Source of the DNA: Bradyrhizobium sp. BRP22
GTDB taxonomy: Bacteria > Pseudomonadota > Alphaproteobacteria > Rhizobiales > Xanthobacteraceae
Reading direction: 5' to 3'
NCBI RefSeq assembly: GCF_020194175.1
Contig: NZ_JADYVX010000046.1
Span: 1-56,642 of the forward strand
Length of the DNA: 56,642 nucleotides
Positions 50,088 to 56,642 of this stretch are shown piece by piece. The notes below the pieces were generated by a model. The model saw only the letters and a program-made list of their open reading frames with translations, made no database searches and had not been told where the DNA came from. Each line of letters opens with the position of its first letter. The stretch's first letter is position 1. The translations under genes were made by a program, and so were the position numbers.

Positions 50088-51737
50088 ATGACCGGCATGA
50101 TCTCCGGCGATCGCAGAGGCGGCTTCAATCGCCGCAAAGCCCTGGCGGCAACGGTCGGCGGCGGACTGGCGCTGTCGAGCCTGGCTCGGCACGCCGGGGC
50201 AGGCGCCGGCGCCGCATCCGGCGTCCGCACGCTCCGATCACCTGACGAACTTCGTTCGTCCTACGACTACGTCATTGTCGGTGCGGGCTCATCGGGCTGC
50301 GTCGTGGCGCATCGGCTCGGTCTGGCCGGACGACGGGTTCTCCTGCTCGAGGCCGGCGGCCAAGCGACACTGGCAGCCATCAGGAATCCGCCGGAATGGC
50401 CCAAGCTGCAGGGCAGTGAGTTTGACTGGCGCTATTTGACCGTCCCTCAAGCAGGGTTGGGAGGGCGCATGATCCGCTGTCCGCGCGGCAAGGTCGTGGG
50501 TGGTTCAAGCACGATCAATGCGCTCGCCTATCAGCGCGGCCATCCGGCCGCCTATGATCGCTGGCCCGAGGGATGGCGCGTCGCCGACCTCCTGCCGTAT
50601 TTCAAGCGCGCCGAGACGTTTTCCGGCGGCGCCGGCGCATGGCGGGGCGGCAGTGGTCCGCTCCACGTCCTCTCGCTTGCGGATGTCCGGGATCGCAATC
50701 CGGTGGCATCCGCCTTCGTCAAGGCATCGCAAGACCTCGGGTACCCGATGACATCGGATATCGGAGGCGAGCTCACGACGGGCGTCGGCTGGAATCAACT
50801 CAATATCAAGGACGGCGCTCGCCACGACGCGGCGACGGCGTATCTCGGAAGCCTCAAGAGCGACACCGTCGATCTGCTGGTGGACACCGAAGTGCTGGGT
50901 CTGGTGATCGAAGGTGGACGGTGCAGCGGCGTACGGCTCGCCGAACGCTCGGTGCGGGCTGAGCGCGAGGTGCTGCTTTGTGCCGGTGCGATCGATTCGC
51001 CGCGCCTGCTCATGCTGTCGGGGATCGGCCCGGCCGACCAACTGCGATCGTTCAATATTCCCGTTGTCGTGGATTTGCCGGATGTCGGCCGCCATCTCGA
51101 GGACCATCTGTTGGTTGCGGGCGTGGCGTACGCCGCACGGCGCGAGGTGCCGCGCTCGCACTACAACCATGCCGACGCTGTCCTCTACGTGCCGCGCACC
51201 AACCCAAATGACAGCCCGGAACATCTTGTGATGTGCCTGTCCCTGCCGTTCGTTCTGTCGGGCGTCGGCCCGTTGCCCGCACCGGCTTATGTTCTCGTTT
51301 CCTGCCTGATGCGACCCCGCAGCCGCGGCAGCGTGAAACTCGCCTCCGGCCATCCGCGCGCGCCGGCGCTGATCGATCCAAATTATCTGTCAGAGCCGGC
51401 CGATCTGGACCTTCTTGTCGAAGGCGTTTCTCTCGCTCGCGAGATCGGTGCCAGCGCCGCCTTTGCCGACTGGCGCACGCAGGAAGTCTATCCGGGGCCC
51501 AAGGCGAAGACGACCGGCGACATACGCAAGTTCGTTGTTCACGCCACGGATTCATTCCATCACCCTGTCGGCACGTGCCGCATCGGCGCCGTCGTCGATC
51601 AAGCCTTGCGCGTGAAAGGCGTGGCGGGTCTGCGTGTCATCGACGCCTCGGTGTTCCCCGGAATCCCGCAGGCGATGACCAATGCCGCCGCCATCGCCGT
51701 CGCCGAGAAGGCGAGCGATCTGGTGCTCGCAGGGTAA
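50088..51737 (+). CDS. GMC family oxidoreductase with Tat-like signal
   Basis: 549 residues. N-terminal FNRRKALAATVGGGLALSSLARHAGA is a twin-arginine-type export signal. The FAD motif is YVIVGAGSSG (residues 61-70), followed by LLLEAGG. GMC signature 1 is GGSSTINALAYQRGHPAAYD and the C-terminal active site is HATDSFHHPVGTCRIG then DASVFPGIPQAMTNAAAIAVAEKA. Probably a periplasmic alcohol or sugar-alcohol dehydrogenase. GGGGAGGGGG precedes the ATG at 50088. An FAD monooxygenase-like gene follows 110 bp later on the same strand. Confidence 0.88.
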   Translation: MTGMISGDRRGGFNRRKALAATVGGGLALSSLARHAGAGAGAASGVRTLRSPDELRSSYDYVIVGAGSSGCVVAHRLGLAGRRVLLLEAGGQATLAAIRNPPEWPKLQGSEFDWRYLTVPQAGLGGRMIRCPRGKVVGGSSTINALAYQRGHPAAYDRWPEGWRVADLLPYFKRAETFSGGAGAWRGGSGPLHVLSLADVRDRNPVASAFVKASQDLGYPMTSDIGGELTTGVGWNQLNIKDGARHDAATAYLGSLKSDTVDLLVDTEVLGLVIEGGRCSGVRLAERSVRAEREVLLCAGAIDSPRLLMLSGIGPADQLRSFNIPVVVDLPDVGRHLEDHLLVAGVAYAARREVPRSHYNHADAVLYVPRTNPNDSPEHLVMCLSLPFVLSGVGPLPAPAYVLVSCLMRPRSRGSVKLASGHPRAPALIDPNYLSEPADLDLLVEGVSLAREIGASAAFADWRTQEVYPGPKAKTTGDIRKFVVHATDSFHHPVGTCRIGAVVDQALRVKGVAGLRVIDASVFPGIPQAMTNAAAIAVAEKASDLVLAG

Positions 51738-51847
51738 CGCCGCTCAAGGCGCTACGATCGTAACGCGCTTCTTCGGAGCTGAAATCACGCTGTAACCGGT
51801 TTGTCCCCTCATGATGCGATACCGCCGCGTAGAGGAGGAGAGCTGCG

Positions 51848-53215
51848 ATGCTAGGCAAGACGATCGGCAAACACGCCGTGGTGATCGGCGCGGGCATGGC
51901 CGGCTTGGCCGCAGCGGGCGCGCTGGCCAACTACTTCGAACGGGTGATCGTGCTGGAGCGCGACCGCCTGCCGAGTCAGGCGGTGCCGCGACCGGGCACG
52001 CCGCAATCCCGGCATCTGCACGCTCTGCTGCCCGGCGGCCACCGTGCGCTGACCGATCTGTTCCCGCATTTCGAGCGGGATCTGGCCGAGGCCGGGTCGG
52101 TGCTGCTTCGAATGCCACGCGATTTTCGTGTGGAGATCCCGCGCATCGGTCAGCTCCCGTCGCGCGATTTTGGCTGGTTCTTCTACGGCGCATCCCGGCC
52201 GCTGGTAGAACTGACGACGCGCCGGCAAGTCGAGAGGCTGCCTAATCTGACGATGCGCCCGGGATGCCGCGCGCTCGAGATCACCGCTACGCCGGATGGC
52301 GGCATGATCACAGGCGTCATCTGTGAAGATGCCGATGGGCGGCAGGAAACCCTCGCGGCCGATCTCGTTGTCGACGCGTCCGGACGCGCCGCGCCAACCC
52401 TGACATTGCTGCGTTCGTTCGGCCAGCCGGTGCCGGATGAAATCGTCATTGGCGTCGATCTCCATTATACGACGACGACCTTCGCCATTCCCGAGGATGC
52501 GCCCACCGACTGGAGGGGCATCGCCACTCACCCTCATGCGCCGGAACGCAGCCGCGCCGGCTATATGCTGCCGGCCGAAGGCAGGCGCTGGGTTGTCACG
52601 CTCGCGGGGCGGCTTGGCGAACGGCCGCCGGCTGATCTGGACGGCTTCATGGATTATGCCCGGCGGCTCGAGACCCAGACGATTTATGATGCCATCAAGC
52701 ATGCCGAGCGCCAGGGTGGCTTCGAGCGCTATGCCTTCCCGGCCAGCGCGTGGCGCCGTTTCGATCGGCTCGGCGCATTTCCGCGCGGCCTCTTGCCGAT
52801 CGGCGATTCGATCTGCCGCTTCAACCCGGTCCACGGCCAGGGCATGAGCGTGGCGGCGCAGGAAGCTCGCCTTCTGAAGCAACTCCTGAAGAGCCGGGCG
52901 ACCAAGGCCGATCCGCTTGCCGGACTGGCGCTGGCGTTCTTTTCCGAAAGCCTGCCGCTGGTCGAGGCGCCGTGGAACATGTCGGCGATCCCGGATCTGG
53001 TCTATCCCGAGACGCGCGGCGAACGTCCGCCGGATTTCGAGAGCCGGCTCCAACACAACGCAGCCCTGCTTCGGGCCGCGATACGCGATCCCGCCGTTCA
53101 CCGGCTGATGGCGGAAGTTCAGCAATTGCTCAAGCCGCCAAGCGTGCTCCAGGATCCGGCCGTCGAACGGCTGGTTCAGCTCGAGCTGTCCCAAATGTCG
53201 GCCGAACAGGTCTGA
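51848..53215 (+). CDS. FAD-dependent monooxygenase-like protein
   Basis: 455 residues. The FAD nucleotide motif is VVIGAGMAG (residues 11-19), the ribose-binding acidic end is LERDRLP, and the second FAD motif is GLLPIGDSICRFNPVHGQGMSVAAQEA (about residues 315-341), typical of group A flavin monooxygenases. The segment RPGTPQSRHLHALLPGGHRAL resembles bacterial squalene/geranylgeranyl-type and tetracycline-type oxygenases. Strong ribosome binding site GAGGAGGAGAG. The substrate is unknown; pairing with the GMC enzyme suggests a shared oxidation route. Confidence 0.82.
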   Translation: MLGKTIGKHAVVIGAGMAGLAAAGALANYFERVIVLERDRLPSQAVPRPGTPQSRHLHALLPGGHRALTDLFPHFERDLAEAGSVLLRMPRDFRVEIPRIGQLPSRDFGWFFYGASRPLVELTTRRQVERLPNLTMRPGCRALEITATPDGGMITGVICEDADGRQETLAADLVVDASGRAAPTLTLLRSFGQPVPDEIVIGVDLHYTTTTFAIPEDAPTDWRGIATHPHAPERSRAGYMLPAEGRRWVVTLAGRLGERPPADLDGFMDYARRLETQTIYDAIKHAERQGGFERYAFPASAWRRFDRLGAFPRGLLPIGDSICRFNPVHGQGMSVAAQEARLLKQLLKSRATKADPLAGLALAFFSESLPLVEAPWNMSAIPDLVYPETRGERPPDFESRLQHNAALLRAAIRDPAVHRLMAEVQQLLKPPSVLQDPAVERLVQLELSQMSAEQV

Positions 53216-53395
53216 AAAAAGGGCGAGCTCCGTAGCGGCACGACCGCCGTCAATGAAGCTCGAACGCGGACATATCTGCGAGTCGGCGTGTGATCTGCGA
53301 GGGATAACCGCTGCGGTGCCGCGACCATAAGAAGCGCGTGAAAGAGGTGCCAGTCAGCTCAAGGCTCACAATGAATATTGGGGTCCAAGCCAGCG

Positions 53396-53614
53396 CTACT
53401 CGGCAGCCTTGTCCGGCAGAACGGAAAAATCCTTCGACCTCTGGCCGTCATCGGCCTCCGTAAATCCCTCGGCAGCTAAACCGCGTTTGAGCAATTCCCG
53501 GATTGCGGCAGCCCTGCTCGGCATCCGCTTGGCAAACCGCCACGTATCAATGATCCGCAATTCCGTTGGGCTCAGCATGATCTGGAGCCGCTCGCCCCTG
53601 TTGAGCTCACCCAT
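53396..53614 (-). CDS. 72-residue ribbon-helix-helix-like protein
   Basis: Starts MGELNRGERLQIMLSPTELRIID, and the middle TWRFAKRMPSRAAAIRELLKRGL reads like an RHH (CopG/Arc-type) DNA-binding fold: a strand RLQIMLS, then two helices with the SRAAAIRELLK turn. AGAGGAGAG lies before the ATG at 53614. It is divergent from the histidine kinase gene across 204 bp. It may regulate itself or that gene. Confidence 0.65.
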   Translation of the reverse strand: MGELNRGERLQIMLSPTELRIIDTWRFAKRMPSRAAAIRELLKRGLAAEGFTEADDGQRSKDFSVLPDKAAE

Positions 53615-53818
53615 CTAACTCTCCTCTGCGAGGCATGCTCCGTTAACGCAAGAGACCGATAATGAGTTCCTTACTAATTATACTCATTAATGCCCAGCGA
53701 GGGATTAGGCAACGAGAGCCACAAAGGCTCCTCTTTAGTCAGCAACTTCTTGAACTCACTATCATTTTGTTGATTTGCGACGTTCTTAGGCGCACGCTGT
53801 CCTTTGGAGGACGCGAAC

Positions 53819-54484
53819 ATGTCAACTTTGATCGACCGCAGGTTCGTCGGGATGGCTGAGGCGGATCACCGGATAGCAAACAACCTGGCCAGTCTGAGCG
53901 CGGTTATTCGCCTTCAGCGCAATGCCATCTGCAAGAGCGGCGAGACGTTCACGACTGAGCAGGTTTCCATGCTGCTCGACGACATCCGCGCGCGCATTCA
54001 GGTCACGGCGAGACTCCACAAATCATTGGCGTTGGCCACCAGTGGCAACGGAGTAAAACTAGGTGATTTCTTGCGAGAAATTTCCGAGATGATCGCAACG
54101 CTCGGCTCAGAAGGAAAGATGTACCTCAGCTTCGAGAATGGCTGCGACGGATACATCGACCCGCGTCATGCGCTTCACGCCGGGCTCATCACCGCCGAGC
54201 TGCTCACGAATGCCAGCAAGTATGCGCATCCGTCGGGCTTGGTCGTGAAGGTCAACGTCCGGTGCGAAGCGAGAGACGATGGCTCGTTCATGGTGGAGGT
54301 GACGGACGATGGCGTCGGTTTCCCGGAGAATTTCGATCCGGCCACTGATGGAGGACTTGGCTTTCAGCTGATGCGATCCTTGGCAAACGGGCTCAATGCA
54401 GAACTTCAGTTTGAGCACGACGACCTTGGTGTTCGCGCTCGGCTCGCCAAGCCAAAGCGTGCACAATGCCTGCCCAAAAACTAA
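53819..54484 (+). CDS. Soluble histidine kinase (HisKA_2/HWE-like)
   Basis: 221 residues. Phospho-accepting helix GMAEADHRIANNLASLSAVIRLQ with H17, a dimerisation helix, and a HATPase: N box AELLTNASKYAHP, G1 box VTDDGVGFPENF, then GGLGFQLMRSLANGL. No sensor domain, transmembrane helix or receiver is present; the length fits the catalytic core alone. GGAGG stands before the ATG at 53819. Its last 19 bp overlap the Crp/Fnr gene, so the two are probably translated together. Confidence 0.85.
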   Translation: MSTLIDRRFVGMAEADHRIANNLASLSAVIRLQRNAICKSGETFTTEQVSMLLDDIRARIQVTARLHKSLALATSGNGVKLGDFLREISEMIATLGSEGKMYLSFENGCDGYIDPRHALHAGLITAELLTNASKYAHPSGLVVKVNVRCEARDDGSFMVEVTDDGVGFPENFDPATDGGLGFQLMRSLANGLNAELQFEHDDLGVRARLAKPKRAQCLPKN

Positions 54485-55218
54485 TCGAGCGGCTGCATTG
54501 CCTGGTCGGTTTGTCCGTGGACGACCGAACCAGGCTCGCGAACATGCCGAACTCGGTGAGGACATTCGCTGACGACGAGCATGTCTGGCGCGAAGGCGAC
54601 CGGGCATTCCACTGCGCGATCGTGATGAGCGGATTTCTTGTTGGTCAGAAGATTGTGGGCGGCCGAAACCAGATATTATCGGTTCATGTGCCGGGCGATA
54701 TGCCGGATTTGCACATGTTGCATCTGCTGCACATGGACCATGACCTATGCAGTGCCGGCCCATCTACCATCGCCTTTGTACCGCACACTTTTCTGAATCA
54801 CCTCCTGGTCGATTCTCCGACGCTGACGCATGCTTTCTGGCGTAAGACATTGGTCGATGCCGCAATCTGCCGCCAAGCGGTCGCCAACTTGGGATCGCGC
54901 GACGCGCTGGCCAGAGTGGCGCATTTTTTCTGCGAGCTTGCGGCCCGACTCGAAGTCGTGGGGCTGTTGCACGAGGACCAGTTTCGCCTTCCGTTCACTC
55001 AGCAAAATCTAGCGGATGTTTGCGGCCTTTCGACTGTGCACATCAACCGCACCGTACAGGAGCTCAGGCGCTGCGGCCTGATCGAATGGAAGGCCGGCGT
55101 TGTGACGCTGTTCCACCGCGACGAGCTCGCGTGCGTGGCCGACTTCACGCCGGAGTATCTTCACCTGTCCGAAGGCAAGCGACCTGAAATCCACCCGCTG
55201 CCCGTCGACGCATTCTAA
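54466..55218 (+). CDS. Crp/Fnr family transcriptional regulator
   Basis: 250 residues. N-terminal cyclic-nucleotide-like domain (RTFADDEHVWREGDRAFHCAIVMSGFLVGQ), then the dimer helix and a C-terminal winged HTH: FTQQNLADVCGLSTVHINRTVQELRRCGLIEWKAG at about residues 176-210. FNR-type N-terminal cysteine cluster is absent. The recognition helix is HINRTVQEL. It begins inside the kinase gene (19-bp overlap). The inducing signal is unknown. Confidence 0.88.
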   Translation: MPAQKLIERLHCLVGLSVDDRTRLANMPNSVRTFADDEHVWREGDRAFHCAIVMSGFLVGQKIVGGRNQILSVHVPGDMPDLHMLHLLHMDHDLCSAGPSTIAFVPHTFLNHLLVDSPTLTHAFWRKTLVDAAICRQAVANLGSRDALARVAHFFCELAARLEVVGLLHEDQFRLPFTQQNLADVCGLSTVHINRTVQELRRCGLIEWKAGVVTLFHRDELACVADFTPEYLHLSEGKRPEIHPLPVDAF

Positions 55219-55456
55219 GGCCGACTTCCGCAACTGTCATAGCTGGTATCGTGGCCGCGCTGGACGTCCAGTCCACGGCGGCCTTGGTTTTGGGCGCGCT
55301 ATGTCCCCTCCCAGCATGTCGCGTCCGGCTCCCCCGTCACCGGTAGATCACGCTGGCGTCGGCTGGGCCTTTGAGGTAGGTCCGGGTGAGAGGCTGGCCG
55401 CGGAAGTCATCTTGCCCTGCCTCCATCGAATTGCAATCCAAGGGAGTAGTCACATC

Positions 55457-56545
55457 ATGAAACGCCGTACGTTTCTCACAGGCAGCGCCGTGGCCGGCGC
55501 GACGACCCTGGTCGCGGCACCGGCGATCGCGCAGTCGATGCCCGAGATCAAATGGCGTTTGACGTCGAGCTTTCCGAAATCGCTCGATACGATCTACGGC
55601 ACGGCGCAGACCTTTGCGAAATACGTCGCAGAGGCCACGGACAACAAGTTTCAGATCCAGACTTTCGCGGCGGGCGAGATCGTGCCCGGCTTGCAGGCGC
55701 TCGATGCCGTGAGCGTCGCGTCCGTCGAGATCGCGCAGACGCCGCTTTATTTCTACGTCGGCAAGGAGCCGGCGCTTGCCTATGCGACGGGCGCGCCGTT
55801 TGGCATGAACCATCGCCATCAACATTCCTGGTGGACGTTCGGCGGAGGCGCCGAACTCTGCAACGAAGCCCTGAAGCCTTTCAAGGCGCGTGCGATCCTG
55901 TGCGGCAACTCCGGCACGCAGATGGGTGGCTGGTTTCGCAAGGAGATCAAGACGGTCGATGATCTCAACGGCCTCAAGTTCCGCATCGCGGGCATGGGCG
56001 GCCATGTGCTGGCAAGGCTTGGCGTGGTGCCGCAGCAGATCGCTGGCGGTGATGTCTATTCATCGCTGGAGAAGGGGGCGATCGATGCCGCGGAGTTCGT
56101 CGGCCCCTATGACGATGAGAAGCTCGGCTTCTACAAGGTGGCGAAGTACTACTACTTCCCCGGCTGGTGGGAAGGAGGCGCCATGTTGCACATGGTCGTC
56201 AACGAAGAGAAGTGGAACGGCCTTCCCAAGCAGTACCAGTCGATCCTCACCCAGGCCGGTTCGGCGGCAGGCGCCTGGATGATCGAGAAGTACGACAGCG
56301 TGAACCCTCTCGCCCTGAAACGACTCATTGCCAACGGGACGGAGCTGCGCGCGTTTCCGCAACCGGTCATGGAGGCGAGCTACAAAGCCACCCAGGACTA
56401 TCTGAACGAGATTGCCGAGAAGAGCCCGCTGTTCAAGAAAACAAAAGAGAGCCACGACGCGTACATGAAGGACGTGCTGTTCTACACGCAGATCGCGGAA
56501 AATTATTACGACAACTATCTGCTCAGCAAAGCGCGCAAGAGCTGA
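55457..56545 (+). CDS. TRAP transporter substrate-binding protein DctP type
   Basis: 362 residues. The N-terminus KRRTFLTGSAVAGATTLVAAPAIA is a twin-arginine signal. The mature protein has the TRAP DctP pattern: EIKWRLTSSFPKSLDTIYGTAQTFAKYVAEAT, then GLQALDAVSVASVEIAQTPLYFYVGKEPALAYATGAPFGMN and DDLNGLKFRIAGMGGHVLARLGVVPQQIAGGDVYSSLEKGAIDAAEFVGPYDDEKLGF. The arginine in KFRIAG binds the ligand carboxylate. AGGGAG lies before the ATG at 55457. The membrane subunits DctQ and DctM are not in the window, and the right edge cuts the region 100 bp on. Confidence 0.9.
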   Translation: MKRRTFLTGSAVAGATTLVAAPAIAQSMPEIKWRLTSSFPKSLDTIYGTAQTFAKYVAEATDNKFQIQTFAAGEIVPGLQALDAVSVASVEIAQTPLYFYVGKEPALAYATGAPFGMNHRHQHSWWTFGGGAELCNEALKPFKARAILCGNSGTQMGGWFRKEIKTVDDLNGLKFRIAGMGGHVLARLGVVPQQIAGGDVYSSLEKGAIDAAEFVGPYDDEKLGFYKVAKYYYFPGWWEGGAMLHMVVNEEKWNGLPKQYQSILTQAGSAAGAWMIEKYDSVNPLALKRLIANGTELRAFPQPVMEASYKATQDYLNEIAEKSPLFKKTKESHDAYMKDVLFYTQIAENYYDNYLLSKARKS

Positions 56546-56581
56546 TTTCGTCCGATCCGGAGAGTGGGAATAGCCGGCGGC

Positions 56582-56642
56582 TCAGGCGACTATCTCGTCG
56601 ATCCACCAAGGATGATGACGCCGGCATCGTCGTGGGTGGGTT
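56582..56642 (-). CDS. Possible C-terminal end of a gene running in from the right edge
   Basis: On the minus strand a frame enters from beyond 56642 and stops with TGA at 56582-56584. The last residues read HHPWWIDEIVA. Only about 20 codons are visible and no family can be named, so this may be chance. Confidence 0.25.
   Translation of the reverse strand, partial: THPRRCRRHHPWWIDEIVA

Overview
The window looks like chromosome of a Bradyrhizobium-type alphaproteobacterium. It is GC-rich throughout, carries several families of short palindromic intergenic repeats, and has a rhizobial-style heme acquisition island (hemP/hmuP-hmuTUV divergent from hmuR, with an IsdG-type heme oxygenase), repeated solute-binding proteins without their partners, and a serC leader RNA. 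This assignment is inference from gene content; no rRNA or tRNA was seen to fix it.

Layout. 1-6.4 kb: the tail of an IS110-type transposase, then housekeeping and accessory genes (aldo/keto reductase, GNAT, a membrane PAS protein, a DUF486 protein, two very small membrane proteins, a glutathione S-transferase) and an aspartate aminotransferase. 6.4-6.8 kb: a tandem repeat of about 160 bp. 7-14.3 kb: a DUF992 protein, a divergent EF-G-like GTPase followed by GNAT, DUF1275 and aroE on the same strand, a secreted protein, an FMN L-lactate dehydrogenase and a 54-residue acidic protein. 14.5-20.8 kb: glmM, an MFS transporter, two outer membrane beta-barrel proteins, a second GST and a GNAT. 21-24.3 kb: serC-serA, preceded by an RNA element that can hide the serC ribosome binding site. 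24.6-29.3 kb: thiolase, a secreted DUF4140/DUF4139 protein and a secreted phytase-esterase-like protein.

29.4-38.4 kb is the heme island. One arm (minus strand) is hemP-hmuT-hmuU-hmuV, with 4-bp ATGA overlaps between hmuT/hmuU and hmuU/hmuV. The other arm (plus strand) is hmuR-hmuQ-hutX-exbB-exbD-tonB. The 260 bp between the arms hold two palindromes that are candidate operators. Together the genes cover outer membrane capture, energy transduction, periplasmic binding, inner membrane import, cytosolic heme handling and heme cleavage.

38.4-43 kb: a sugar-type ABC transporter (binding protein and two permeases, no ATPase) behind a D-2-hydroxyacid dehydrogenase. 43-50 kb: a Cache-domain chemoreceptor, an orphan Bug-type binding protein, an EamA exporter, a DUF1330 protein, a second FMN 2-hydroxyacid oxidase and an orphan MlaD protein. 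50-56.6 kb: a GMC oxidoreductase and an FAD monooxygenase-like protein, a small RHH-like protein, a soluble histidine kinase overlapping a Crp/Fnr regulator, and a TRAP binding protein.

The most interesting non-coding signals are the serC leader, a transposon-like 93-107 bp element with CTAGAGC-type inverted ends, and a dispersed repeat whose right edge supplies the ribosome binding site of tonB.
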